Of a DNA stretch of 64,000 nt, positions 22,421-33,474 are shown piece by piece (the stretch's first letter is position 1; every line of letters begins with the position of its first letter). The notes under the pieces are model-generated. The model was given only the letters and a program-made list of their open reading frames with translations, did no database searches and had not been told where the DNA came from. Source of the DNA: Anniella stebbinsi (taxonomy: Eukaryota; Chordata; Lepidosauria; Squamata; Anniellidae); the NCBI GenBank assembly GCA_029215795.1, contig JARDYH010000003.1, positions 93,032,609 to 93,096,608 on the forward strand, written 5' to 3'. Position numbers and translations under genes: made by a program.

Positions 22421-23386
22421 TTGGAATAGTTGAGAAGCACTTGAATGCTTGACACTTATTTGCATTTTATTTACATTGTTTTAAGTTATTAAAATGATTT
22501 TAATAAACTGGTATTGCACATTGTATTGTTGTCTCTTCCCAAACAGGTCTGACTAAAAAAACCCAGGAGTTTCATTTTCCCACCCACTGCAGCCTTATTA
22601 GACTCCTGACATGGGAGATAATGATCCAGTGTCGTTTGGATATTTATATTCAACAGATTTCATTATGCAGAGAATTCTATCAGGGCACAATCCTATGCAA
22701 GTTTAGACAGAAAAACTTCCTACAGCTCCTAGATTCCCCAGCTGCATGGGTTCCCAAACTAGTAGCTAGCTAGTGTTGACCAAAGTAACCATGTAATTCT
22801 TACATTTGGAAAAGGTGTTGCTAAGCAAGCCTCCTGTTGTTAAAATCCATGATATGTAGAAGTAATATTTGAGACCAGTTGGCTCCAGAGGTTTTGTTCT
22901 CCATCTTTGATTTCAATGTCTATTTGGCAGTTGTCCAAGCTATCCAATAGAATGCTCTTTTCAAAACTACAGCTTATTATCCTTGCTGCTAATTGTAAAA
23001 ACAGCAAGCCTGAGATGGGTATTCATTTGCACAGCAGTAGGCCAACATGGCATGGCTGTGAGGCTGTTTGGATGGCGTCTTTCTCTTTACCGCATGCTTT
23101 TGAAAATCACAGTGTGTTGGATGTGGCAGTAAGGTTCCAGTGCAAAAGGAAAGGGCCCCAATCCAGAGATAGTGAATCATGCTTAAATCCTATCGAAATC
23201 CACGGAACAAATTTGCTGCGACTACTGGCACTTAAACATGACTAACCTTCTCTAGATTGGGGCCTTAATCCGGCACAAAGAGTAGAAAACAGTGCAGCTA
23301 CTCAGGTGCTGAGGAGAAGCCCCTAAGCTGCATGGAAATGTCACACAAGGCTCTTTTTCTGAATGGAGAGAGGGGGTGCCTCTAAA

Positions 23387-23819
23387 GGAGAGGTTTCCGC
23401 CTTGTTGGCTTCGCGCTGACAGGGAAGCCTCTAAACGAGCGGTTGATATGACTTCGCACTGGCCTCCGTCTTTGTTTACATGCCGAAGCCGCCAGTGCAA
23501 AGGCATATCAACGCAAATGCCTTTGCTCTGACTTTAAAAAACTCGCCATTTAGTGCGATTTTTTAAAAAGTTGGAGCAGGCAGCCCAGGGAAAGTGGGTG
23601 GAGCAGCGAGCCGTAAGCTCGCTGCACCACCTCCGCTGTCCTCCCCCCCATTCTGTTATTTTTTTTTTAAAAAAATCACTTACCGGAGAGTAGGGGAGCC
23701 GATGCTCTCAGCCGCCCCTCCAGCTGGTGCTGTGCTGCACCATGAGTGACGGCACGGCAGGCACCAGGAAAAGCCCCCGTCGCGCCAAGAGGCGTTGATT
23801 CGCCGCACGATGCGGAAGG
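23387..23819. mobile_element. GC-rich repeat, possible distant relative of the CpG-rich MITE
   Basis: A CpG-rich block beginning gtgcctctaaaggag and ending gcggaaggcccc, a border pattern like the CpG-rich MITE ends (gtgcctctacaagag and gtggaggaggcc). The interior includes cttcgcactggcctccgtc, a T/A tract at 23649-23675 and gagcagcgagccgtaagctcg, a local palindrome. No coding support for the overlapping open frames. Alternative: an unrelated SINE or a degraded CpG island. Confidence 0.4.
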
Positions 23820-23837
23820 CCCCAGGGATGGCTACAG

Positions 23838-24248
23838 CAGGAGTAGGCAACATGGGCACCTTTCTTGGACGCCTTTCTTGGAGCCCGCCAAAGTGCCCTA
23901 CTCACACACTTGCTATTTAATTTTAAAAAATTATTCCCAATAGCTGAGACTGCTTCATAGCAAAGTGAGGACCTCCTGCAGCTGCCATCTTCATTTCCCA
24001 TGAATGTCCCTGGGCCACACATGTGGCTCAGAGACAATCTTAGAAAATGAAAAGGTGGGGGGCTGCAGGCCAATGCTTTCCTCTGCAACGCACCCTGCCG
24101 CCAAGGGAGATAAGGAGGAAAAGGGGAAAGGGACTCTTGCCAGTTCTGTCTGGCAAGCCATGCCAGACAGTCATTTTGTGGTGGTGCCCAGGTCAGTTTC
24201 TCAAATTGCCAAATGTGTTGATAGGGCCCAGAAGGTTACTTATCCCTG
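23838..24248. mobile_element. possible hAT element
   Basis: Left end caggagtaggcaacatgggc and right end reversed cagggataagtaacc fit a hAT terminus of the CAGGGGTAGGCAAC type. Flanks ggctacag and gtctacca agree at 5 of 8 positions. The 411-bp interior is not recognised. Confidence 0.45.
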
Positions 24249-24353
24249 GTCTACCAGGTAGAAAGTCAACGGGATGGGAACACCACCAAGCACGTACAGA
24301 TGTATCCTTAGAGCCCTCAGAATGGCCATACGTTCCTAAGGCCTGTTAGTAAG

Positions 24354-24434
24354 CTGAAGTGCTCTACCCATTCAGCACTAAACAGCCAGGAATTGCTATC
24401 ATCTGTTTAGTGCACAGTGGGTAGAGCACTTCAG
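24354..24434. repeat. hairpin with 32-nt arms, 29 paired
   Basis: Arm 24354-24385 starts ctgaagtgctctaccca and ends gcactaaacag; the second arm (24403-24434) is its complement except for three positions in the middle. Loop 17 nt. Could be a small MITE or a miRNA-precursor-like fold; neither is proven. Confidence 0.8.
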
Positions 24435-25129
24435 TTTTCATGTGCTTGCCTAGTTACACAGGATGTAGCTATTGTGGCTACAGCAGAGGGCTGTGATGTA
24501 TGTAACCTCAACATTCCCTTTTCTTGTAAGAGTTGCCATCACAGTAAAGCAAGGAATCCCCACTTTTTGCTGGGTTTGGGCCAGATATGTCCATCCACAT
24601 TCAGCAGCAATTTATTTACATCATAAATACTTCCAACAAGGTAAAACGCTTGTTCCTCCCATTCAGAAGTTTCTCTGCACAGATGTTTAAAAAACAAAAA
24701 CAAAAACAACCCCCCCCCGTATCTAGACTATCCAAATGTCACCTGAGAAAATTTGCACAAATTTGCATAATATATTCTGCAACTTTTTTTCAGATTCGGC
24801 ACAATATATTCTGGGTTTCAGTATGAGATCCTTGTCCCCAACCACTGAAAATCTTATTCAGCCACAACTCTAACTTCAGCAGTCATTGCCCAAACACTTT
24901 TAAGTATATTCCAACCACAAAGTTGGGTTGATTTACACGAAAGCCAAAGCTCTCAGGAAGAATGAAATCCATACCTACTACCAACCTGTGCCTTTTATGT
25001 GCTCCCACAAAATTACGCCAAGCTTTCTGAAGTTTTAAAAGGGGAATATTTGAGCCCTCCTTAGGGTTTGCAATGTTTCTTGATCACCTGTGGCTACAGA
25101 CTACTCCAGTTATAGTCCAGACTTGGAAC

Positions 25130-25256
25130 TAGGGTGCCCGTGTCCTACTTCTAGGCTCTCCATTGGGGCAGCTGGTTGGGCCCTGTGTGAACAGAATGCT
25201 GGACTAGATGGACCCTTGGTCCGATCAAGCATGTCTCTTCTTATGTTCTTATGTAC
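25130..25256 (+). mobile_element. LINE/SINE 3' end with TTCTTATG octamer tail
   Basis: Contains gctggactagatggacc and tggtccgatcaagcatg followed by ttcttatgttcttatg, two copies of an octamer as in CR1-group 3' tails. The 5' part is missing or unrecognised. Confidence 0.65.
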
Positions 25257-25312
25257 TATTTTACAGAGGACAGTCCTTTGTTTAAAAGCGAACAGAGGAT
25301 AGTCCTCTGTTT

Positions 25313-25450
25313 CAAGGGTGAGGAACTCGTGACCTTCTAAATGTTGTTGGATGGCAACTACCATCAACTTCAGCCAACATAGCTAATGATGAAGGATAAT
25401 AGACATTGGAATTCAGCAACATCTAGAGAGCCACATGGTCCCCAGCTCTG
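25313..25450. mobile_element. palindromic hAT-type MITE, diverged
   Basis: Central arms around ctaaatgttgttggatgg and ttcagcaacatctagagag are inverted; ends caagggtgaggaactcg and reversed cagagctggggacc. Same group as 19967. Confidence 0.6.
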
Positions 25451-25651
25451 CTCTATTTGAAGGTCTGGACACTAGGTGTGTACAATGTTTGACCCACCAG
25501 GATGAATGCAGCCAACCAGCCATGTAGCACAGCTGAGGCACCTGGATGTCCACACCACTTACTTTACGCAATAAAATACAATCAATGCCATTTACTTGTG
25601 GGTATTTATGCTCACTGATATTCTCCATGTGGAATTATATACCCTTATTTT

Positions 25652-25690
25652 ATCGCTTCTCGGCCTTTTGGCTAAGATCAAGTGTAGTAT
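25652..25690 (+). pseudogene. U2 snRNA 5' fragment, tailless retropseudogene
   Basis: Thirty-nine bases match the very 5' end of vertebrate U2 snRNA: it begins exactly at nucleotide 1 (atcgcttctcggccttttgg) and ends just after the branch-point recognition sequence gtagta. The remaining ~150 nt, including the Sm site, are absent. The insert is bracketed by a 16-bp duplication, tatatacccttatttt, at 25636-25651 and 25690-25705 (the last base is shared). There is no poly(A). This is the structure of a tailless, LINE-mobilised retropseudogene. It cannot make a functional U2 and has no promoter of its own; it lies antisense in the FRMD4A intron. Confidence 0.93.
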
Positions 25691-27032
25691 ATATACCCTT
25701 ATTTTCTGATTTCTTGTTACCTCTCTGTTCTTGCTAAACCTGTTTGCACTTCCTGACTATTTCTGCTCAGGAAACAAAAGGCAAACTTTGTTCATTATGG
25801 CTGTATAATAATATGCCAGATTCCCCCCCTTAATATCCCTCTCCCTCACTTCTAAAGCAGAACTATGCTATGGAGGTTTTACTAGATTTAACTACTCCTG
25901 CAGTAATTCAAATTAATTGATTGCTAAGGCTCCAAGGAAATGTTTGTGGATGTCTAGAGTAGAATTTATAATTGTGTTTGTTAATTCCACTTAATTGGCA
26001 ATTAATTAACTGGGGCTACAGTGGAAGGAAAAAACAACTACTTTATAGTACTCTTAGGGGCTGGAGATCTCCTTCCCTGATTATTATGTCATGGGGCTGG
26101 CTTTCAAGTTGTTATAACAAAATGCACATCTCTGAAAGCCAAAGGAACTGAATGGACATCTTACTGTTTTTGGTACGGAGTTTTTAACCATTGTGGATTG
26201 AAACAGCCTTTCTTATATCATTTAGCCACGGAGACATATGAAAGGCCGAATACAATGCCAGCAAATATTGAGTTGGGAGTAAGCTGTACCCGGTTTGAGC
26301 AAAGAGGATTGACTAAATGGGGTGCAAAGAATATGAAAATTAGGACCATCTAAGATTTGTTTGTTGACCATCCACTGTTACATTTCTTGCAAGGAAGAAG
26401 CTTAAGTTTGTTTTCCCTGAAAAGCAACTGAAAAAGCTTGCATCTGATGGTCCTTCAAGGCTGCTTGCCAGATGCTCTCCTGACTGAGTAAATACAGAAA
26501 GTTCCTTCTCACTGACATTCCCAGTAGGCAGAAATGGTTCAGGGAAAATGAAATCCTTTGGGGTTCCATACAGAATTGAGGTTGCCTTCACAACTGATCT
26601 GTCACAGACAAACATACGAGTAAATTGAATTCTGATTCCAGATTGTCAATCTTGCCCCTCAATGTCTGCTTGCTCCCTCGTTTGCACACACCACTACCTC
26701 CTCGTCCTCTTCCTCTCACTGAGGAAAGTTAACAAAGTGCCCCGCTGCTGGGTGCCTGGATAGGAGGCAGTTGGCAAAAGGTAGATTTTTTTACTCTCTC
26801 TAACTGCAGTGCTGGGGTGGAGGGAGTAATTTTCAGGGAGATCTCAGCCAGAGAGGGAAAGACCAAACTCTTCTTCCCCGTGAAGGTCTGGATCAGTCCC
26901 TCACACTTAATTTAAGTAAATAAAAACCCTTGTGGAGTTGCACAGTACATATTAAATGTAACATGTAGTTTGACCCCCAAGCTCCTGTCTGAAGGGGACT
27001 TAGTTAACTTTGCCAAGTCAGACATGGCAGCA

Positions 27033-27072
27033 CGAGGGATATTCTAAATCAGCGAGGGATATTCTAAATCAG
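27033..27072 (+). repeat. 20-bp tandem duplication
   Basis: The unit cgagggatattctaaatcag occurs twice without a gap and without mismatch, indicating a recent slippage event. Confidence 0.85.
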
Positions 27073-29127
27073 AAGTGCAGAATCAGGGGTCCCCAATCCA
27101 TCCTGCAGAGCCTCCTAGAGGAATCCTTGCCTCCCAGAAATTATCTCCTCTGTTATCTCCAATCTGAGATCAGAAATAACAGCACGGATTGCCCTGGGCT
27201 TTGCTTTCCTTCCCATATCTCAGATCAGATATGTGAGCAGCCATCTTCCTGGGGCCGGCTGAGTTGCTCTGTGCGGTGATCCAATGGCATAAACCCAGGG
27301 ACTTAGCGGAGAAGCTTCATGCAGTGCACAGCACCACATGGGGATACCAGGTACTGCATGAAGCCAGAAATGTGGTCAGTGCTGGGAGGGCTGGTCGTCC
27401 CTTCATGCTAGGAGAGGCATTTAACTCCATGCCTCTACCAGCATGGAGAAAACTAAAATGCCTGGGGTTGGGGTGTTAATGTTAGTGGGTGTGACATCAT
27501 CTGGCCAACCGAGGCCCTGGTGGGGGGCAATCCAGCCCCACATGCAAATACTCTTCTGCACCCTGTTCTAAATTTTCTAAGACCTTAATTCTGGGTGTGG
27601 CCTACACAAATTTTAAGTAGAGCTGAAAGAATGGGTCTGCTAGCTCGTTCTTGGAGGAGAAATGCTTTTGCTCATAAAGTTATTCCATTTGAAAAATACA
27701 CATGTTTAAAATTGTCCATTGACTTCCACAGAGGTCAAGTTAGAGAAAAATAAACCTCCCTGAAGTGCCTCTTCGAGGCACCACCCCTCTTAGGTCCAAT
27801 GTATGCAGATGCAATGCTGAACTATGTGTTGTTTTCCTTAACCACATGTTTGGAAATTGGCTGCAAACTCAGGACGTGTATCCATGCAAACCATGGCTTG
27901 CATTAAGCATTGTTCAGTGTTACAGCTGTATGACCAAGCCATGGTTCACGCCGTTTCCATGGCTCTCCAGTTTCCCAATGTTTGCAAGGTGAGAAGCCAT
28001 TCTCACTGGTGTCTCCATATTCAACATGTTCGACAGGAATACCCTCAATAGGCTAAACCATGGTTTCATTGTCTGTTTGAGATCTTAACCAAGGTTAAAG
28101 CAACAAACAATGGCTAGCACTAACCACGAAACTCCATGCCTCTCCCAGCATAGAGAAAGAGTAAAATGCATTGGGTTGGGTCGAGATGTAGTGAGTGTGC
28201 AGGTCAAAGATCCTGTAAGTACTGCTGGCACATTTCTAAGTGTCTGCATTGTGCCTTCTTGAAATACATTCAAGTCAAGCTTGTAGATTCAGTTTGAATT
28301 CAACGTGGATTGTAATATATGACCAGAGAAGGCCTGCGCAACTTTTTACCCAACAAGCCATATGCAGCCATAGATACAGCTCACCCTGGGCTCAGCAAAC
28401 CTTCTGATTTTGCTGTTTGATTGGAACTGCAAACACTATGGGAATTGTGATGCATGTGGCATGCCACAACACATGATAGGCTTTGTGGGTCACAAGATGT
28501 GCTGACCTTTTCTAAAGAATATAAGTCTGGGGCTCCAGACAATGGAAATATTGTGAAAGGATTGTATTATTTACAAAGAATTAAGTCTCCATGTGTTTTC
28601 TGCTGTATGCTTTATCAATGGCAGGCCATCTCCTGCCTGAACAGTGATAGCTCCTGTTCCAGTACATGATCTTCGCATGCTGAATTGTCTTGACAAAATC
28701 AGGCAATTGGCAACCCTATAGAGTGCCATTTGACAGATGGGCTGAATGTGAAGAACTGATATGAATCAGTCCCTGGTTGATGACTTCCCTGAAAAATGAG
28801 GGCTACTTTGCACAGGGTGCTTTTTATGCTCAGGCCGACTCTGACATAGGTCTCCCAGGTTTGCATGCTCAAAAAATGCAAACAATGTGTTCCCAGACAG
28901 GTTCGTGAACTACAAAGCAAGTACTGCAGGTCAAAGATCCTGCATGTGCTGCTGGCACATTTGTAAGTCTGTGGGGCACACGTGTGCTCACATGAGAGAA
29001 GTTGCTCTGAGGCACGGATTAAAATAAATCTTCCATTTTCCTGTGTTTGAATATATATGATTTTAGAAGAAAACCCTTAGCGACATGCCTTGAAATAGAA
29101 AAGCAACAAATCCAACATCTGTCTTAC

Positions 29128-29184
29128 CTGCAAGATGTAGGCAGCCAATTCAAACACAACTTCACTGTCAACCTCAATGAGCTC
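29128..29184 (-). CDS. FRMD4A: FRMD4A exon, FERM F2 lobe (exon D)
   Basis: A 57-nt exon, phase 0 at both ends, encoding 19 residues: ELIEVDSEVVFELAAYILQ. It lies between acceptor ccttataag and donor gtaaga. It encodes early helices of the FERM F2 lobe. Against the mammalian protein as I recall it there are two conservative differences, E for D in IEVD and A for S in LAAYI. Because its length is a multiple of three and both phases are 0, skipping it would keep the frame; whether it is alternatively spliced cannot be seen here. A microsatellite-like G run lies just upstream at about 29208. Confidence 0.95.
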
Positions 29185-29660
29185 CTTATAAGGAAAAGAA
29201 AAAAAGGGGGGGGGTTAATTTATATTTTTATTTACTTATTTAATAAGAGCATTTCTGGATCACTTTTCAACCCTAACGAAGACTCCCCCATAGCAAGAAC
29301 ATAACTGATTTATTTTAGCTCTTTCAAAAAGAAGTGGAGTCTCCTTGTTCACAGTAAGGACTTGCTGCATAGAGGAAATTTGCTTTTACAGAACATTGGA
29401 AGAGTTGATATCTGTCCCTCATATTATTTGTGAGGTAGATTTTCAATTGCTTTTCTTAAATATTTTCAATTATGCTCCTGAAGCTACACTGGCCATATAT
29501 TGTTTCTTTGAGAGTCTCTTGTAGTGGCCACTTTTTTTCTGGCTGGGCCCCTATAATAGTTGCAGACATGCAAACAAAAAATCAGGAAAGCATGTTTCCT
29601 GGTATGAAGATGCAGGGATAAGAAAGGTTTTACGGGTTGGATTCCTGTTTCCCATAAATA

Positions 29661-29839
29661 CCGTATTTCTTCGATTCTAAGACGCCATCAATTGTAGGAC
29701 GCACCTAAATTTCATTACCACCAACAGAAAAAATCTTTGATTCTAAGTGTGGGGAAATCGCCATCAATTCTAAGACGCACCCCGTTTTTAGAGGCGTTTA
29801 TATGGGAAAAAAGGGCATCTTAGAATCGAAGAAATAGGG
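29661..29839. mobile_element. TA-flanked MITE (Tc1/mariner-like)
   Basis: 179 bp between TA dinucleotides (29659-29660 and 29840-29841). Inverted ends ccgtatttcttcgattctaa and, reversed, ccctatttcttcgattctaa continue to gacgc/gatgc, giving a ~25-bp terminal inverted repeat with two mismatches. Internal copies of gattctaagacgcac add subterminal repeats. No coding. Confidence 0.82.
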
Positions 29840-29879
29840 TACATAAGAGGAATAGCAGAAGTGGGAACGATTCCTTTCC

Positions 29880-30020
29880 TTTCCTCTCTTCAATGATTGG
29901 ATCGCCCTATGGCCAAAGCTCTCAGGGCAACATACATAATGAAAGTGAAAATAAATCCAACGGTCAAACCACACAATAAAACACAATTGTTTTGAAAGCA
30001 GCAATAAATAAAATGAATAA
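29880..30020 (-). mobile_element. LINE 3'-UTR fragment (L2-like)
   Basis: The minus strand reads toward a tail at the left; gatcgccctatggccaaagc plus ctctcagggcaacatac resembles the 3' terminal stretch beside the LINE at 49815 (ccatagccaaagctctctgg). Flanked by AAT-rich simple sequence. Confidence 0.5.
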
Positions 30021-30641
30021 ATAAATACTCAGCATTTAAAAGAGATACATAACTTAACAGCTAAAACCAGGGAGAGGGTGATTTTAATATGCAGCATTAA
30101 AAATATAACAATAAATAAATTTGCATTAGTATTTGGCAACCCAAATGCTGATTGCTCTTATATCACAGGAAGTGAAAACTGATACCTTTAAGCAGCATCT
30201 TTATGAATTTGCAAGTGATAAATAAGGTAACACCCCTACCTCAAGTGCCTGAACGAGGAAATGGACAAATCTGGCCCATGAGGCAAAATCTATCTGGCCA
30301 TTCTCCTGCACAAGCCCACCGAAGTCAATTGGAATTATACAAGAGCAAAGTTGCACAACTCCTATTCATTTCAATGGAGGTTGCACAAGTCTAACATCCC
30401 AATGGATTCCTTCCTTCCTTCCTCCCCCCATGTTAATGTGTGCGTATGCATGTGTGCCTTTTGGATTTTCCATTTTGGGCATCTTTGGCATAAGCCATAA
30501 ACTAGCAAAGGATACCTGACCCCCACCCCCAACTCAATATGGAGACAAAATGCAGCTACTCTGGAATAAAATTAACTTTGAGTAAATGACACAAACTGCA
30601 CAGTAGCGGAGTTGGATAATCTGCAGGGGAAACAACACAGT

Positions 30642-30868
30642 GGCTCAATTTGGACGACACAATAAACAACTGGTGTGGGGAAAACAATCGTCAGTTGTTT
30701 TGACTATTGTGTCATCCGAATGCTGCCATAGTCAACTCAGCGCTGATCCTAATCCACACCACGGTTGATTATTTATTACCATGTTGTGTGGGGAGTGCCC
30801 CCTAAGGTTAGCGTGAGGGTTAGGGTTAGTCAACCCACCACTGACTATCGTGTAGTCCGAATTGAGCC
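30642..30868. mobile_element. MITE with 3-bp TSD (GGCTCAATTCGGACGACAC family), copy 2
   Basis: Nearly identical to the element at 10294. Ends ggctcaatttggacgacac and, reversed, ggctcaattcggactacac. Flanked by agt at 30639-30641 and 30869-30871. It is 18 bp longer than copy 1 because of an extra gttagcgtgagg-type stretch producing gggttagggttag. Confidence 0.87.
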
Positions 30869-30870
30869 AG

Positions 30871-31148
30871 TGTCAGTTGTTTTCCCCTCCCTCACACATG
30901 CCCTAATTGTCTGTAGCTAATGAGTGTTGTCTGTAGCTAATGAGTGGTGAGGGTGTTGTAACTTTTCACCCACCCTACAAATGATAGCTTGTAGTAGGGG
31001 TTGTAGAGTAGGTGAAAAGTCAGTATGCCCACACCATGCACCAGGTTCAGACAACATGGCAACCCGTGGCATGGGTAATTAGGGTAATCCCGTTCACAAC
31101 AACAGCACCCACAGAGGTGGGGAAAACAACTGACGCTGCATCGTGAAC
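30871..31148. mobile_element. palindromic MITE region (PIF/Harbinger-like), adjacent to copy 2
   Basis: gtcagttgttttcccc at 30872-30887 is matched in reverse by ggggaaaacaactgac near 31120-31135. Inside, aggttcagacaacatgg (31047) and the end gggttcacgatgcagcg (reversed, 31130-31148) resemble ends of the 45858 element. A direct repeat ctgtagctaatgagtg occurs twice at 30911-30946. Structure is complex; borders are approximate. Confidence 0.5.
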
Positions 31149-31613
31149 CCAATCAAAATGTAATGCCAATATATAAAATTAGTGTTCCACAAGCATGGGC
31201 CATGGCTCAGAGCTTAAATCAAGTCTATGGGTTTGGATTCAATTCCCATCACAGCTCACAGGATGGTGGTTCACAGCTGAAAATGTGGGCTGATATTTTT
31301 TTCCTATTGGAATTATATTTAGTGTGTCCTGGAAGTGCTTAGATTATTCTTCTGGCTGCTAGTAAAACCTTCTGTAAAACTATGAGACACAAGCTGAAAT
31401 TACTGAAACTTTGACAGAGCTTTGATTTAAGGCTCAGATTTTGTCCAAAATGGTGTACTCCACTGACGCTCTATAAGCATTCTTCAGACAGCTGCTCATA
31501 TTGGATGAAGTCCAGTCATCGCTCACCGTAGATTGTTATGGCTGGGGTTCTCTGCACACCAATCGCCTATACCTTAATACCACACACAGTGTGTTTGCAC
31601 CAATGGTCTAGTA

Positions 31614-31749
31614 CAGCCTTTTTCAACCGAGTGCGCTCCAGATGCTTGGGACATCAACTCTCATCAGCCCTGGCCAGCATGGTTGATAGTCAGGAATGCT
31701 GGAAGATGAAGTTCAAAACATCTGGAGTACACCAGGATGGGGAAGGCTA
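31614..31749. mobile_element. palindromic hAT-type MITE
   Basis: Ends cagcctttttcaaccgag and, reversed, tagccttccccatcctgg. Flanks gtctagta (31606-31613) and gtcttgta (31750-31757) agree at 7 of 8 positions, a good 8-bp hAT duplication. Confidence 0.88.
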
Positions 31750-32721
31750 GTCTTGTATCTGAGAAGTGTGCTACATTTTAACTGCTCCCTTCATGGACAC
31801 ATAAGGTATCCAGCCAAAGATCTGGCTGACTGTTTCAAACCAAGATGTGACTTTTATCAGTCTCTTGACCTCTTCAGCTCTTGAACAAGTACACCTCTCC
31901 CCTCTGCCCATTCTCTCTCACAGTTTCCCACCTCTCATGCTCCTCACACTGGCCTTCTCTTGTATCCTTAATTCCCTGAACCACTCCACTTCCAATCCCT
32001 CCTTCCCTTGGCCTGCTGGCTCCTCTCACTGTGAGTCAGCCAATGGCCAGTTCTCAGCTCAGTCAATGTTAGCCACTGACCCTTCTGCCTCTGCCCCACT
32101 GTGACATTTGGGCAGTTCAGCTAATCACTGCCAGAGGCTCCATCATCATTATCCTCACCACAAGATTCCTTAATGCATTACAGTATTGATCGCTGTCCCG
32201 CAAACACTGATGAATTGCATTTTTATTTGCTGGCCTCTTGTTATTGTATCACTGAGTATTTTTCCATCCCTGTTCCCATAAACCAGTTGCAAGACTGGGC
32301 TTTAGCAAGTTCCAATCCCATTGGAATCTAACCTCTGAATGGTTGCTTTGCATGCCTCTGCTGGCCTTTCACGTTTTAACCATTGTTTGAATGGTTTTCA
32401 TTCATATGGAAAGAAAAATGGCACAGAACATCCAAGATCTAAATGCAATAATGCACGCCATTCAAATAAATGACACACCTCGTTTTACAAGGTATAATAA
32501 GTGTACTGAGTCTGCCCCTGGCAAATATGAAGCAACAGACCTAATCCAGGTGCTTTTGTAGCTTTCTGCTGCTGTACCATAGCCAGCATGCTAAAATAAT
32601 GTCCTACCTGGAGCCTTCTATCACAATCCACTGCACCTAGATTCAACTCTTGAGTCTGTAACAAAGAGGCTTTTCTTTCTTTGATCCTTCTCTACCTGTG
32701 TGCAGGGTGTTGTTATTACTA

Positions 32722-32777
32722 TTGTTGTTGTTGTTGTTAAATGTTTTTGGCATATATATATATATATATATATATAT
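32722..32777 (+). repeat. (GTT)n and (TA)n microsatellites
   Basis: Five to six GTT units at 32722-32738 and about 13 TA units at 32752-32777. Confidence 0.88.
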
Positions 32778-33111
32778 GGTGTGCTTGTATGAATGAGGTG
32801 CACCCGGTAAGTATAATAAAGTTGAAGTCAGAACATGCCAGATAAAGTTTGGATTTGCCGCATACTTGGGAATGATTCAGACTGGCACTCAATGCAATGG
32901 TGGAAACTGAGTGGCCAGGTCACGACCCAGAGATCCTGCTGCCCAGACCATGTTGCACCTAGAGCTTCTCCTGCCCTGCTCCTCTGTTGGTCCTACTTGC
33001 CAACTCCCTCCTTCCTGCAGTCCAACAGAGTGGTCAATGGGTCCAGGGGAGGAGCAGAGGACAGCAAAGGCCACAGCTGCATTCTCCTTCACAGCAACAG
33101 AGCAGCTAAAT

Positions 33112-33474
33112 CAGGGATTTTGAATCTCAAGCCTGCAGGCCAAATCCAACCTGTTTTGGGACTCCCAATATGGTCTTCTGCGGTTCCCTAGACGGCCACA
33201 CACCTTTCCACTGGCTCCATCCACTTTCCCCCAACCACCAATCTTTGGGTGGTTTCCCAGCTTTTGCACTCCCCCGTCCCCAATCTAAAAGGCTGAAACC
33301 CTCTCCTAAGGCTGAGTCACTGCCAGCTCGAGCTTTAAGCTAAATATGCTGGTATGTTTGGCACTCTGGCTCCAGCCTTTTTGCTTTTGGCCCCGCCCAT
33401 CACTGGAATGTGGCCCAGAGAGCTTCTCTGAAACTGAATTCAGTCTTCAGGCGGAAAGAGGTTCAACACCCCTG
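33112..33474 (+). mobile_element. hAT MITE, 363-bp family, copy 1
   Basis: Flanked by a perfect 8-bp duplication agctaaat (33104-33111 and 33475-33482). The right end reversed reads caggggtgttgaacctcttt; the left begins cagggattttgaatctc. Shares over 60% of its length with the copies at 35480, 47934 and 57538, including ggccaaatccaacctg, ccaccaatctttgggtgg and cccatcactggaatgtggcc. No coding. Confidence 0.92.

Larger units (their letters stand above)
19511..29127 (-). other. FRMD4A intron between exons D and E (9,617 bp)
   Basis: Holds a small palindromic MITE (19666), a hAT copy (19967), the minus-strand copy of the CpG-rich MITE (20932), a possible hAT end (22181), a GC-rich island-like block (23387-23819) followed by another hAT candidate (23838), a hairpin (24354), a CR1-like tail (25130), a hAT copy (25313), the U2 fragment (25652), and diverged repeat pairs between 27400 and 28980. 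About 25,740-26,340 is AT-rich without recognised repeats. Confidence 0.85.

Noticed and set aside
23708..24088. 126-codon minus-strand frame over the GC-rich block
   Set aside because: Low-complexity, arginine/serine-rich, spans the border of two repeats; no homology recognised.
30810..30835. Telomere-like gggttagggttag
   Set aside because: Only about two units and explained by a small duplication within the MITE; not an interstitial telomere tract.
32835..33191. 118-codon plus-strand frame
   Set aside because: Runs across the left border of a hAT MITE, so it cannot be an ancestral gene.
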